Shown in pieces: positions 9,786 to 22,030 of a stretch of DNA of 64,000 nucleotides. A program made the position numbers and the translations under genes. Position 1 is the stretch's first letter; every line of letters starts with the position of its first letter. Location: contig OX336391.1 of assembly GCA_946902985.2 (NCBI GenBank), positions 146,695,074-146,759,073 of the forward strand, written 5' to 3'. The notes under the pieces were generated by a model. It ran no database searches, was not told where the DNA came from, and was given only the letters and a program-made list of their open reading frames with translations. The DNA is from Meconema thalassinum (taxonomy: Eukaryota; Arthropoda; Insecta; Orthoptera; Tettigoniidae).

Positions 9786-11425
9786 AAACACATGATAAAC
9801 AGCTGGGTGCTGAATATATATTTTATGTAATTTATTTAACTCTATTTCAACACACTAGCTCTCTTTATAATCAGATACCTTAGTTTAAGAAAATAAATAA
9901 CAAGAAAATAGAAAGTGTTAATATTACTGAGTTTTAATTCTAAGATGTGTGTGATTTAATGTTTAACACCACATTCCTTCAGTCCTGTGGTGTCGCATTG
10001 TGATTGCATCGTAACGATGAAAGGTTATGATATGTTTTTAATGATTAAATTAACACACAATATTTTGAAAAGTGTGGGGGAAATGTGGATTTTGTTTCTT
10101 AAACTTTTGTGGTCTGAGATAATGCAATTGAAGTTTTCTACAGTGACTATAAATAAGTGGTAATCTTTAATTTTCTCAGCTTCCTAACGTAAATACCCGG
10201 GAATTTATTTAGTCAATAAAAAGTCCTGTTGATTTGTGGGGACAGCCTTATTATGCAGTGTTATTTTCACATTTCATGATATGCCTAGGCTACTTCTTAC
10301 TCCTCATTTCTTAGCCTACTCACACTTCCATTCATTACCTTGTGTTCCAAGAATAATACAATACCGGTAGCCTACTGTAAGTTATGTGCTACGGGATCTC
10401 TTTTCACTACCTTTATTAGTTCCACGTCTTTGTGGGGCTATTATAGCAGCAACAAGTAGCCTTCTGATTCAACAAATAGACTATACATTTACTGGTAGAT
10501 TGTTTTGTTTAGCCTACGTATGGCCTAAAATTAAGTAAAGTAAAGCTAAAATACAAGCTCAGGGCTTACAGTAAGTAAACCGGCCAACCACCCTTCGTAT
10601 AGAGGCCTGCTTCTTTAATCCTAGAAGCCAAGATCACACCCAAATAATCTCCTCCATTGGGATTCCTAAAGTCATCATATAGTTTTGGACTGGGTTTTGA
10701 TTCTTGGTTAATGCATGTTAGAATATCAGAGTTGCATCTAGTGGTTCAAATTCCAAGTATAAAAAAGAAAGGTTCTGTGGCTTATGATCACGAGAGCCAC
10801 GTGAAGCTACAAGTTTGCTTTGCTTCCTGCCGCTAGTGAATGTAATAAAGTAATATAACTGGTGAATAACACTATGTACAAGGTGTCGCCAATCAATCAA
10901 GTAAAACACTCTGTCCTAAACTTGCTCTAACCATAGCTTAACACCAATTAGTCCTAACTTTAACCTTGTCACGACTAATAAGTTGCCATCTAACCGCACC
11001 GCACTTTTTACTTGTCAGTGGTGTGTCTACTCCTTATTCTTCCCATTCTGCAGGATTGGAGATGAGTTTTACATAATGATGGATGGTTTTTACACCTGGA
11101 TGAGAGAAATGTTAGGCTCATAATGCTGTGTTGCTTTTGGAGAGGCCTGGTGCAGGTCTTTCCAGTTGGTACCTGTAAGCGACATGTACATCATAGTAGA
11201 GTTAATACTGGTCATTAGGAGGCCTAACTATATGCTAAAGCTTCAGTTACTAGGCCTACGTCAAGAGTTAACAAAGGGCTATCGTGGTGTAATCAGTTCA
11301 CACTCTGCGCAGAGTGCTGGGATTCAGTTTCAAGTCGCAACAGCAGTCTTATTTTAAACACTTAAGTTTCAAAGTATGTATATTTTTATTATTGCAGCCA
11401 ATGGCCATGTGCTTTTATTTTCAGG
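9786..11425. other. Mostly unassigned DNA with one SINE remnant
   Basis: I see no gene here. 10690-10880 resembles the SINE body at 8310-8450 (GGTTAATGCATGTTAGA..., GTGGCTTATGATCACGAG) and is a decayed copy. The rest is AT-rich with no recognisable element. Confidence 0.4.
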
Positions 11426-11429
11426 ACGG

Positions 11430-11625
11430 GTCAGGGAAGGGTTATTGGAGGGAAATTGGCCGTGGATTTATTGAAAGAAACAGACCTGGCATTTGCCTGG
11501 TGGTGAAAATGGGAAACCATGAAAACCATTTTCAGGATAGTCGATGTGGGATTCGGACTCACGCTCTCCCGATGCCAGCGAGGCACGAGGTAGCACGTTA
11601 GCGCTCTCGGCCACCGAGGCCGGTT
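11430..11625 (-). repeat. tRNA-derived SINE (minus strand)
   Basis: Read on the minus strand from 11625, the sequence starts ACCGGCCTCGGTGGCCGAGA, a tRNA-like A-box region. It continues to a B-box-like GAGTCCGAATCCCAC and a body with GGTTTCCCATTTTCACCACC and GCAAATGCCAGG, typical of the other SINEs in this window. Confidence 0.65.
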
Positions 11626-11749
11626 CAAAGTATGTATGCCACTTGGTAAACTATAATCTGGAGTCATTTACATAATCATATTTTTGACATACTGTATATA
11701 TTATAGTTCCTACTAGGACCTTTTTGGTCTATGACCCGAGTACTTGTGT

Positions 11750-11870
11750 GTGCATGGTATTTGATCATCAATGTTGTGGTGAATGTAATGTAATTGTTGT
11801 TTTAAGGGGAGGAACTTCGAGGTCATCTGCCCCTAGTGTGTTGTGGTGACTAGCAGTGTTTATAACTTGA
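11750..11870. repeat. Retroposon 3'-tail remnant
   Basis: TTGTTGTTTTAAGGGGAGG...CGAGGTCATCTGCCCC matches the stem-loop tail (complementary GGGG/CCCC arms around a GGTCATC loop) that also occurs at 13648-13685, 54905-54935 and 61187-61220. No associated body is visible. Confidence 0.45.
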
Positions 11871-11877
11871 ACAGTAC

Positions 11878-13130
11878 TCAAAAAAGGGTTTTGCATATTG
11901 CGCGATTTAATGTTTTGCTATGTGTACTATCATACCAGCGAATTGTTACCGGTGGCGGAAATCGGAACTAATGCGCTCCGCCCAGCCACACGCCTGCGAT
12001 AGACGAGCAGTTGTCGCCAGCGAAACCTCATCGCGTGTCATTTGTGTGCATGATTCATGCTGGCTCGTGCGCTGTGCGATGTGTTATCATTGTATGACTG
12101 TACATGCGTTCCCCCTCTTGCCTAGCAACCGCTCGCGGCAGCCATAACGATGCGAGCTGACGTAATGTATACATAACAGCAGTGCTCCACGTCTAGCAGT
12201 AACAATTCCCTGGTAGGGTAGTATGTAATGACACACAAAGAAAAACAACACACAATATGCTGTGCAAAAGAGACAAACACAAAAACAATAACAAAAGTGG
12301 CAATCTTTTTCATGTTGGGGCATATCAATACCATGTATGGGCACCACGAGCCCTAAGGCATGCTTGCCGACAAAGAGGCATAACTACGAACCAACCGGGT
12401 TTGGGGCAGATTATCCCACTCTTGGAAAGCAGCTTCAATCAGTTGCTGAATGTTTATTTGTTTGTGAGAGGATTGGGACAGTGCGAAACTGCACTCCTAA
12501 TCTCTTTCCATGCATGTTCGATGCTGTCCATGTCCGCAGAATATGCAGGTCACTCCATTCTCCATATGCCTTGCATCTGAAGGAACTGATTGACCCCCCT
12601 AGCTCGATGGGCATTATCGTCCACTAGTGTAAAGCCCTCACCCATTGTGGCAGCGAATCCTGTAACGACAGGTTTGAGGATGTTGTCTCTGTACACCAGA
12701 CCGGTCATGTTACTGTGGATAGGAATTAGAGGCGTACGTCGACCAAACATGATCCCACCACAAAACATGACTGAATTTCCTTGCTGTTGGAGGCGTTCCT
12801 GGATGAAGAGCTTGTGAAATCTCTCACCCACCCGTTGCCACGCTCGTATGCTCCTGTTGTATGGGTTTCTTCTCACACCCAAATACACAGGGATGACGAC
12901 CATGATGTACAACCTCCTACATGAAACAACAAGCATTAGCATAGCCACCTGGCTATGGCTTCATGAGACAGTGACGGCAGATAATCTCAATGTTCGTGCT
13001 CCAATAGAGGAACAGTTTGGCAATGGTTCGAGCAGAAATAATATGATAATGCACCGGATGTTACAGCCATTCCAATAGACCAAGAGGCTCTAAAGAGCAA
13101 TCTGGCCACCATGTTAGACAACTTCTGTAC
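11878..13130 (-). mobile_element. Decayed Tc1-like element interrupted by a SINE at its edge
   Basis: A TIR-like AAAAAAGGGTTTTGCAT near 11880 resembles the Tc1 ends found at 13859 and 24496. The interior holds transposase remnants on the minus strand (12330-12950). The right border is unclear; a SINE (13146-13574) lies at that edge. Confidence 0.5.
12330..12950 (-). pseudogene. Tc1/mariner transposase relic
   Basis: Minus-strand translation shows GNSVMFCGGIMFGRRTPL and LVDDNAHRAR, which align with GGSLMFWGGIMWGRRTPL and FMDDNSRPHRA of the intact Tc1 at 14103-15128. These are followed in another frame by an ADMDSIEHAW equivalent of the SPDMNPIEHAW catalytic Glu region and EWDNLPQ. Frameshifts and stops interrupt it. 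It is clearly an older and different Tc1 lineage from the two intact copies. Confidence 0.75.
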
Positions 13131-13145
13131 ATCGACTGCAATCTG

Positions 13146-13574
13146 TTGTTTCATTTGAGGGGCCTGGACATCGTGGTCGTTTAGCCCCGTGTACTTGGGC
13201 GAGTGTGGAATTTTGACTGATACCTGTGTTGGGTGTGTGTGTGTGTGTGTGTGTGTGGAATTTTGACTGATAACCTGTGTTATTGTGATGCCTGTCTTAG
13301 TATGTGTATTTGCAATTCAGGTGAGGATTGGGAAGGAGGCGGCCTTGGCTTTAACTTAGGAACCATCACAGCATTTGCCTGCAGTAGAAGTGGGAAACCT
13401 CGGAAGACCACTTCCAAGATGGCTGAGGTGGGAATCAAACCCTCCTCTTCTGAGTTGTGCCTCACGAGGCAGCCCTCAGACCAGAATTACATTTCTTGGC
13501 AGAGCCGGGAATCAAACCCAGACCTCTGGGGCAACAGCCAAGAATGCTAGTCACTACGCCACAAGGTGGTCAAT
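13146..13574 (-). repeat. tRNA-derived SINE with 12 bp target duplication
   Basis: The perfect duplication GACTGCAATCTG lies at 13134-13145 and 13575-13586. Read on the minus strand, the tRNA-like head is at 13567-13498 (A box TGGCGTAGTGAC; B box GGTTTGATTCCC). It is followed by a body with a second GGTTTGATTCCC-like site and the common 3' domain. A GT repeat (13232-13257) has expanded within the 3' domain, which is itself partly duplicated. Confidence 0.85.
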
Positions 13575-13629
13575 GACTGCAATCTGGATCCTCTGTAAAT
13601 ATTCTCAGAATTGCCCAGTAACTTTACAC

Positions 13630-13858
13630 ATAGTATGGATAGTTATTGTTGTTTAAGGGACGGAACATCAAGGTCATCTGTCCCTCTTAACACAGAATAA
13701 TACAAATTTTAGTTGAGTTAAAATTTATAGGTGGATGCCTAATATTAATAAAACAAACAAAAATAATATATATGGAATAAACATTCAGAAAAGAAAAAGT
13801 TCTTTGAGCAAATGCACATACAGGTACAGTATTTTTCTCACCAAGATACGATGAACTA
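13630..13858. repeat. Retroposon tail remnant and AT-rich spacer
   Basis: 13645-13690 carries the GTTTAAGGGACGGAACATCA...GTCATCTGTCCCT stem-loop tail of LINE/SINE type. The remainder up to the Tc1 is AT-rich without other signals. Confidence 0.4.
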
Positions 13859-15323
13859 CACACATCAAAAAAAGTTTTGCATCACCTCGGTTCCCAGATC
13901 TCCGGCATATAGACGTTGACTGTGTATATTGTATCCAAGATACAGTCCCTTTGACTGTTCATAGATGTCACTAAAACTGCTCAAAGATGTAAACAACCAT
14001 GCATGAGCAGGGCCTATTAGACGGAGGGGGTACGACAGCCGATCAGTTCCAGTCATTCCACCAGGACGAAGGTACGCTGCTCATGTTGTCTGTAGTTCTA
14101 CCATGCCTAGAAGGTCAATACCGCAGTTCGATCGCGTCCGCATTGTTACTTTGTGTCAAGATGGGCTCTCAACAAGGGAAGTTTCCAGGCGTCTCAGAGT
14201 GAACCAAAGCGATGTTGTTCGGACATGGAGGAGGTACAGAGATACAGGAACTGTCGATGACAGGCCTCGCTCAGGCCGCCCAAGGGCTACTACTGTAGTG
14301 GATGACCGCTACTTACGGATTGCCGCTCGGAGGAACCCTGACAGCAATGCCACCATGTTGAATAATGCGTTTCGTTCAGCCACAGGACGTCGTGTTTCAA
14401 CTCAAACTGTGCGCAATAGGCTGCATGATGCGCAACTTCACTCCCGACGTCCATGGCGAGGTCCAGCTTTGCAACCCCGACACCATGCAGCGCGGTACAG
14501 ATGGGCCCAACAACATGCTGAATGGACCCCACGGAATTGGCATCACGTTCTCTTCACCGATGAGTGTCGCATATGCCTTCAACCAGACAATCGTCGGAGA
14601 CGTGTTTGGAGGCACCCTGGTCAGGCTGAACGTCTTAGACACACTGTCCAGCGAGTGCAGCAAGGTGGTGGTTCCCTAATGTTTTGGGGTGGCATTATGT
14701 GGGGCCGACGTACGCCACTGGTGGTCATGGAAGGCTCCGAAACGGCTTTACGATACCTGAATGACATCCTCCGACCCATAGTGCAACCATATCGGCAGAA
14801 TATTGGAGAGGCATTTGTCTTCATGGACGACAATTCTCGACCTCATCGTGCACATCTTGTGAATGCGTTCCTTCAAGATAACGACATCGCTCGACTACAG
14901 TGGCCAGCAAGTTCGCCAGACATGAACCCTATCGAACATGCCTGGGATATGTTGAAAAGGGCTGTTTATGGACGTCTTGACCCACCAACCACTCTGAGAG
15001 ATTTACGCCGAATTGTCGTTGAGGAGTGGGACAATTTGGACCAACAGTGTCTTGATGAACTTGTGGATAGTATGCCACGACGAATACAGGCATGCATCAA
15101 TGCAAGAGGACGTGCTACTGGGTATTAGAGGTAGTGGTGTGTACTGCAATCTGGACCACAAATGCTGAAAGTCTAGCTGTATGATGGTACAACATGCAAT
15201 GTGTGGGTCTCATGAGCAATAAAACGAGCTGAAATGTTGTTTGTGTTGATCTCTATTCCCTTTGTATTTAAAGGTTCCGGAACTCTTGGAACCGAGGTGA
15301 TGCAAAACTTTTTTTGATGTGTG
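13859..15323 (+). mobile_element. Intact Tc1 element, copy 1
   Basis: The element is 1465 bp, flanked by TA (13857-13858 and 15324-15325). The terminal inverted repeats are perfect for 36 bases (13859-13894 and 15288-15323), starting CACACATCAAAAAAAG. The single ORF is uninterrupted. It differs from the copy at 24496-25960 by about nine bases and has the same length. Confidence 0.95.
14103..15128 (+). CDS. Tc1 transposase (DD34E)
   Basis: The 341-residue protein begins at the first ATG giving the MPRRSIPQFDRVRIV start. Residues 1-110 form two helix-turn-helix domains joined by a GRPR-like linker (SGRPRATT, 57-64) that bind the TIRs. The catalytic triad is D153 (FTDEC), D243 (MDDN) and E278 (NPIEHAW), with exactly 34 residues between the last two. 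The SLMFWGGI motif (191-198) is also present. Length is normal for the family and there are no stops, so it could be active. It cuts and pastes the element into TA sites. Confidence 0.95.
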   Translation: MPRRSIPQFDRVRIVTLCQDGLSTREVSRRLRVNQSDVVRTWRRYRDTGTVDDRPRSGRPRATTVVDDRYLRIAARRNPDSNATMLNNAFRSATGRRVSTQTVRNRLHDAQLHSRRPWRGPALQPRHHAARYRWAQQHAEWTPRNWHHVLFTDECRICLQPDNRRRRVWRHPGQAERLRHTVQRVQQGGGSLMFWGGIMWGRRTPLVVMEGSETALRYLNDILRPIVQPYRQNIGEAFVFMDDNSRPHRAHLVNAFLQDNDIARLQWPASSPDMNPIEHAWDMLKRAVYGRLDPPTTLRDLRRIVVEEWDNLDQQCLDELVDSMPRRIQACINARGRATGY

Positions 15324-15489
15324 TATATTATTAGTAGGGCCATGATTCTTATGCAAGATGTGTGAGTCCTCCAGAGAGACTCGTGCGGGTATTTTTAAAG
15401 TTAACACCTATATGCATTCTAAGAAGACTATTGAAACCGTGGTCTCCGAGCTACCATTAAAACGAAACAAACAAACCCCGTGGTACTAC

Positions 15490-15780
15490 ACTCCATAAAG
15501 GGCCTAGGCCTACCAAGCGATCGCCACCCAGCCATTTGGCCTGCAGATTATGTGGTGACGCGTGGTGGGCGCCTCGGTTCCCCTCAGCCGTTAATCTTGG
15601 TCTCCATGAGCGTGACGCTGCCTCACTGTCAGCTATTCAATTGTCCTTGCGAGGCTGTGTGCACCCTGTTCCAGCCCTCACGTCGGTTTCTTAAATTCCT
15701 GACTGAGCCTGGAATCGAACCCGAGGTCTCCTGGTGCGAAGCAGGCGCGCTACCCCAACACCACCCGTGCTATATTACTT
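15490..15780 (-). repeat. tRNA-derived SINE, second family (minus strand)
   Basis: Minus-strand reading from about 15773 gives GCACGGGTGGTGTTGGGGTA (A-box region), then GGGTTCGATTCCAGGC (B box), then a body with GTGAGGGCTGGAACAGGG and GCAGGCCAAATGGCTGGG. This body differs from the SINEs at 13146 and 38515 apart from the GAGGGCTGGAA stretch. Confidence 0.7.
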
Positions 15781-15942
15781 CATTTAACTGGGCATGCAAA
15801 ATAATTTGGAGATGGAATGTTTGGTGCATGGAGCATAAAGCAGGCTTTGCCTGGTTGAGGGGAAGGGGAATCAGAAACCATAGAGATTTACTTCTATTAT
15901 GACCAAGAGGTGGATTAGAATCCATCCCTTTTCACTTAGATC

Positions 15943-16255
15943 ACCTCGTGGTGTAGCAACTAGCATTCTGGTCTGAGGGCTGGAACGGGATACACTCAGC
16001 TTTGTGAGGCAAAACTAAGAAAAGGTGATTTTGATTCCCATTTCGGCCATCTAGTAAGTGGTTTTCCTTGGTTTCCCACTTCTACTGCAGGCAAATGCCG
16101 AGACGGTAGGCTACCTAACTTAAGGCCATAGTCGCCTCCTTCCCAATCCTCACCTAAAATTATAAATGCGCACACTAATACAGCCATCACAATAAGACAG
16201 ATTATGAGACAAATTATACACACACCCAAGTACATGTGACTACATTCCAAAATTT
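15943..16255 (+). repeat. tRNA-derived SINE (plus strand)
   Basis: The head TCACCTCGTGGTGTAGCAAC (A box) is followed directly by GTCTGAGGGCTGGAA, so the B-box part is deleted. The body has GGTTTCCCACTTCTACTGC and GCAAATGCCGAGAC. The 3' domain has ACACACTAATACAGCCATCAC and ends near CACACCCAAGTACATG. Confidence 0.7.
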
Positions 16256-16369
16256 ATATTCTCCTTGGCAAAACCAGGATTCAAAACTGGGCCAACCAGT
16301 TAGAAAGCAGCTATGCTTACTTCTAGACCATGGCAGTAGCTGTGGAAACAATGGACTTATATGTTTGGC

Positions 16370-17293
16370 TATTTTTAGCCCATTTTCAATTTTGAAAAAA
16401 TAGGCTTATGAGATCACCTTTTGTCCGTGTGTGTGTGCGTGTGTGTGTGCGTGTGTGATTCGTGTTTGTGTCCCCCCCTAATAAAATCGAAACGGCTGGA
16501 GCGATTTCAATGAAACTCGGGACGTTCATAGCACTATTACCGGCGACCTCGACCGTGCCCTTCAAATTTTGTTACGTCTCTCCAATCCAACATGGCGGCT
16601 GTGCGAAATATTTCACTAGCATTCAATATCTCCGAAACTATTACCGATATCGCCCTGAAATTGTGTACGGTGATAAAGGGCACTACTAGAAGTTCACCTA
16701 TGAGACTTTCAAAAACCTGGTGACTACAAAACCAACATGGCGGCCAAGCGAAGTTGACATATTTAAATAGACTTTTCTTGCGATTTAACTATCTAAATGT
16801 AATAAAACTTGGTACAGCAAATGTTTATACACATTGTAATGCACTGGAGTCTAATTTAGTTCAATTGTTTACATAACCTCTAAATGGCGGCAGTGCGAAA
16901 TATTTCACTGACATTCTATATCTGCGAAACTATTACAGATATCACCCTGCAATTTTGTACGGTGATAAAGGGTACTGATACAGGTATACCTATGTATATT
17001 TCATAAACCTGTAAAGTACGAAACGAACATGGCGACCAAGCGAATTTAAAATATTTTAATAGACTTTTCTCGTGATTTACCTCTCTGAGCGCAGTGAAAT
17101 GTGGTACAGTAATTGATTTTGCAGATTGTAATGCACTGCCATCTAATTTAATTCAATTGCTTACATAACCTCAAGATGGCGGCTGTGCGAAATTTTAAAA
17201 TTAAGTTTTAATTTCTTGTGTCGTAATCATGCGATCGATGTGAATGTTTGAATAATGAACCTAGGCAATAATTGTCCTTGAATGGTACATAAC
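16370..17293 (+). repeat. Array-bearing repeat element, left part
   Basis: This part opens with a module (TTTAGCCCATTTTCAATTTT...AGGCTTATGAGATCACC...GT repeat...CCCCCCT) of the same layout as those at 49300-49412 and 61731-61870. Degenerate ~290 bp units follow, each with ACATGGCGGC or AAGATGGCGGC strings (near 16590, 16735, 16885, 17030 and 17175) and GAAATATTTCACTG-like strings. It is interrupted by the Helitron-like insertion and resumes at 21504. Confidence 0.6.
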
Positions 17294-20200
17294 TCTATCT
17301 AATATATAAAAGTGAAAGTCTGTATGTATGTATATATGTTGGTTCCGTATACAAATCTACACCGTTCCACCAATCTCAACCATATTTTGCATACACATAG
17401 TTTAGGAGCCAGAAGGAACCACTGGCTACATGAATTTTCGATAGTCTTTCTCATTCTTCTGATTTCGGCCCTTTTTCACTCTAAAACAGGCTAATCAAAT
17501 CATAAAATATACTCATAAAGGAATGGCAAGGCAGATAGTTTCCATGGCAACATAGCTCAAGTCCTGACACGGCCGACTTGATGCCAATTGCGCTCAGCAT
17601 TACCGGTATAGAAAATGACGATCTTTACTTGAAATCCCGTTAGTTACTCAACTGCTCACACAGCACTGTCAACCGAGTTTAGCATAACAAAGACTAGACA
17701 CTATCTTCTTTCTACTATATATTTTTCAAATACCACTCACTCACTCACTCACTCATTCATTTATTCATCACGAAATCTCAGAAACCACCGAACAGATTGG
17801 AATGAAATCTGGTATGCAGCTTCCTCAAGGGCCGCAAATGCCCACTAAGAGAGAAATTTTGGCTATTCAGGTTCTAAATGGGTGTTAAAGGGGTAGACCT
17901 GCATTTAATTGAATAGCAATATCTCCCGATTGGTTTCATGGGGGGATGTGATACTCGGCATAAAAACTCATCATTAAAAATAAGAAGACATGTGTCTGAG
18001 GGTTTTTCGATGTGGTGTATATTATGAGGTGAAAGGGGTGAAAAGTGGGGATTAAAAGATTCTTAACGGATCGTATGTCTCTTAAACGACATAGGCAAGG
18101 AGTTTAAAACACAGCGAAAAAAAATCAACATAAAAAAGAAGTAAATATGTGTTTGACAGTTTTATCATAAATCCAATTTAAGGGGCCCATGGGGAGAGAT
18201 GAAATACTGGGGGGGGGGGGACAGGAAAGAAAGTGTCCTAACTGATTGACTGACTGGCTCACTCATCAAACTCAGGGGGAAAAACTGCTTTAAAGTAAGT
18301 AAATAGCTGTTCGACAGTTTTTTTTTTTCATAAATCAAATTTAAGGGGTTCATGGGGAGAGGTGAAATTCTGAAAAAAGAAAATTGAAAGAAAATGTCCA
18401 GACTCACTCACTTACTCACTCACTCATCATCGCCTAGCCAAAATTATTGAAGTTAGAAACATGACAGTTTGGGGATATGTTCATTGTATGTCAAAACCGT
18501 CTACTAAGGGAGGATTTTCGGATATTCAGGTTCTAAAGGGGTCTTAAGGGGATTAAACTTGCATTTCATTGAATAACAATATCTCCCGATTGGTTTCATT
18601 GGGGGATGTGATACACGGCATATAAACTTATCATTAAAAAGTAACAAGACACGTGTCTGAGGGTTTTTCGATGTGTTTATGAGGTTAAAAGGGTGAAAAG
18701 TGGGGATTGAAAGATTCCTAACGGAGCGTGTATCTCTTAAACGACATAGGCGAGGAGTTTGAAACTCAGCGGAAAAAAAATCAGCATAAAAATAAGTAAA
18801 TATGTGTTTGACCGCTTTTCCATAAATCCAATTTAAGGGGCCCATGGGGAGGGGTGAAATTCGGAGGGGGGGGGGACAGGAAAGAAAGTGTCCTAACTGA
18901 TTGACTGACTGACTCACTCATCAAACTCAGGGGGAAAAAACTGCTTTAAAGTAAGTAAATAGCTTTTCGACAGTTTGTTTTTCAATCAAATTGAAGGCGT
19001 TCATCGGGAGGGGTGAAATTCTGAAGAAAAAAAATGATAGGAAATGTCCTGACTCATTTACTCACTCATCATCGCCCAGCCAAAAATATTGAAGTTGGAA
19101 ACATGACATTTCGGGGATATGTTCGTTGTATGTCAAAACCGTACACTAAGGGAGGTTTTTTGGATATTCGGGGGGTTAAACCTGCATTTCATTGAATATC
19201 AATATCTCACGAGTGGTTTCATTTGTGGATGTGATACTCGGCATATAAACTAATCATTAAAAATACGCAGACATGTGTCTAAGCGTTTTTCGATGTGGTG
19301 TATTATTATGAGGTGAAAGGGCTGAAAAGTGGGGGTTGAAGGATTCCTAATGGAGCGTGTAGGCCTATCTCTTAAACGACATAGGCGAGAAATTTGAAAC
19401 TCAGCGAAACAAAATCAGCTTAAAAAGTAAGTAAATCGGTTTTCGACTGTTTTTTTTTCATAAATTAATTTAAGGGGCCAATGGGGTGGGGTGAAATTCT
19501 GGGGGGAAAAAATGAGAGAAAGTGTCCTAACCGACTGACTCAGGGGAAAAAGACAGCTTAAGAAATAAGTTAATAGGTGTTCAAGCGTTTTTTAATCAAT
19601 CCAATTTAAGGGGCCCATGGGGAGGGGTGAAATTCTGGTAAAATAAATGAAAGAAAATGACCTGTCTGACTCACTCACTCATCACGCCCAGCGAAAACTA
19701 TTAAAGTTGGAAACATGAAATTTTGGGAATATGTTCCCTGTATGTCGAAAACGTTAACTAAGGAATGATTTTTGTTTATTCGGGTTTTAGAGACGTGTCA
19801 AGGGGGTTAACGTGCATTTCATTGAATAAGGATATCTCATGAGTTGTTTGTTTGGGGATGTGATATTCGGTATATAAACTAATCATTAAAAATAATCAGA
19901 CATATGTCTAAGGGTTTATCGATGTGGTGTATATTATGAGGTGAAAGGGGTGAAAATTGGGGGTTGAGGGATTCTTGACGGAGCGTGTATCTCTGAAACG
20001 ACATAGGCGTGAAGTTTGAAATTCGGTGGGAAAAACAGCTTAAAATACAAGTAAATAGGTGTTCGAACGTTTTTTCATAAATCCAATTTAAGGGGCTCTT
20101 GGAGAGGGGTGAAATTATGGGGAAAAAACCAGGAAAGAAAGTGTCCTAACTGATTGACTCACTTACTCACTCATCAAACTCAGGGGGAAAACAGCTTTAA

Positions 20201-21503
20201 ATAAGTAAATAGGTGTTTGACCGTTTGTTTCATAAATCCAATTTAAGGGGTTCATGGGGACGGGTGAAATTATCAAAAATAAATGAAAGAAAATATCCTG
20301 ACTGACTGACTCACTCACTCATCATTGCCCAACCAAAATTATTGAAGTTAGAAACATGAAATTTTGGGGATATGTTCGTTGTATGCCGAAAACGTCCACT
20401 AAGGAAAGAGTTTTGGATATTCAGGTTCTAAAGAGGTGTTAAGGGGGTAAACGTGCTTTCCATTGAATTACAATATCTCACGAGTGGTTTCATTTGGGGA
20501 TGTGATACTTGGCACATATACTAATCATTAAAAATAAGCTGACACATGTCTAATGGTTTTTCGATGTAGTGTATATTATGAGGTGAAAGGGATGAAAAGT
20601 GGGGGTTGAAAGATTCCTAACTGAGCGTGTATCTCTTAAACGACATAGGGAGGAGTCTGAAACTCGGACGAAAACTATCAGCTTAAAAATAAATAAATAA
20701 ATAAATGAATAAATAAATAAAATAAATAGGTGTTCGACCGTGTTTTTATAAATGCAATTTAAGGGGCATATGGGGAGGGGTGAACTTCTGGAAGAAAAAC
20801 GTCCACTAAGGAAGGATTTTTGTATGTTTGCTCTCATCGACCAACCAAAACTATTAAAGTTAGAAGAATGATATTTTAGGGATATGTTTGTTTGTTGTGT
20901 GTCGAAAACGTCTACTAAGGAGGGATTTTTGGGTATTCAGGTTCTAAAGGGGTGTTAACGGGGTTAAACCTGCATTTCATTGAAAAACAATATGATACGA
21001 CTATGACGCGAGCGAAGCGAGGCTAAAATTGAGATGGTGTGTGTCTGTGTATTACTCAATCTCGCAAGTACCACTGGTCCTATTTACGTGAATTTTACAT
21101 GGAAGTAGCTGATTTACCTGGTTAACATATAGGTTACTTTTGATTTCAATACTTTGCACTATTTAAAATGGCGACCATTTTAGTGACGTCACTACACCCT
21201 TTTGTTTCAAACTTTCATATTTCCATTTCAAATAAAAAGAGAACGCTAAGAAATAGCAAACTTTTGATGGCATATGCGAGGTTTAAAATTACATTTTCTA
21301 TCCGAAAGGTATCTGCAACTGTTAGCGAGTAAAACCTAAATGTGTGCTATAAAACACGGTCAACGCCGAGCGGTGTAGTTGGACAAAATGTTCCATCCTT
21401 AATCTCCCTCTGCGCTGCACCTCGCCTATCCCCTGTTTTAACTGTCACCTTCACATTTTAATTTATTTATGACGCGTAGCGAAGCACGGGTACTTCAGCT
21501 AGT
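17294..21503 (+). mobile_element. Helitron-like (Helentron-type) non-autonomous element
   Basis: It starts TCTATCTAATATATAAAAG followed by a GT-rich TGTATGTATG stretch and ends GCGAAGCACGGGTACTTCAG then CTAGT. This combination is known from insect Helitron/Helentron families. No TIR or target duplication is visible, as expected. The flanks (16370-17293 and 21504-22030) are two halves of one repeat element, which independently fixes the borders. Most of the interior is a ~635 bp tandem array. No Rep/helicase gene is present. Confidence 0.65.
17740..21010 (+). repeat. Tandem array, period about 635 bp, five units
   Basis: The string GGGTTTTTCGATGTGGTG and its variants (one per unit) recur near 18000, 18660, 19285, 19914 and 20556, always followed by TATGAGGT(G/T)AAA. 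Each unit also holds two copies of an inner module around AATCCAATTTAAGGGGCCCA, ACTCACTCACTCATC strings and an AAACATGA...GGGGATATGTTC block. Units differ by substitutions and small indels. Several G-runs and A-runs vary in length. Confidence 0.85.
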
Positions 21504-22030
21504 GGCCTATACACATAACACTCCTAAATGGTGAGCTACCGAAATATTTAGATGGTTCTCAATATCTATGAATCTTTTACAGCAACCAAACTGAATTTTT
21601 AATGTTCATAGAGACTATGAACATATGTTCACCTATAGGACTTTCAGGAACCTGGTGAGCACAAATCCAACATGGCGGCGACGCGAAGTATAAATATTTT
21701 AATGGACGTTTCTCGCGAATTAACTATCCGAGTGCCGTGAAACGTTGCACGTTAAATGCTTATACAAATGTTGATCCACTGGCATCTAATTTATTTCAAT
21801 GGTTTGCATTATCACAAGATGGCTGCTGTGCGTAATTTTAAAATCTCGTTTTTACTTCTTGTTGTCTAATCATGCGATTGAAGTTTGAATACCACACGTA
21901 CACAATAATCTTAATGTAATAGTACAAAAATAAAAATCCAACCTGGCGACCATCTGAAATATTTAGACGGTTCTCAATATCTACGAATCTGTTACAGCAA
22001 TTAAACTGAAATTTTGTATGTTGATTGTGG
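21504..22030 (+). repeat. Array-bearing repeat element, right part
   Basis: 21555-21700 and 21960-22000 carry the same GAAATATTTAGA(T/C)GGTTCTCAATATCT unit start. 21670 (CATGGCGGCGACGCGAAG) and 21815 (CAAGATGGCTGCTGTGCG) match units left of the Helitron-like insertion. Confidence 0.6.

Noticed and set aside
14290..14833. Several 70-100 codon open frames antisense or out of frame to the Tc1 transposases (also 24927-25470)
   Set aside because: They lie entirely within the transposase gene, are identical in both Tc1 copies for trivial reasons and have no domain.
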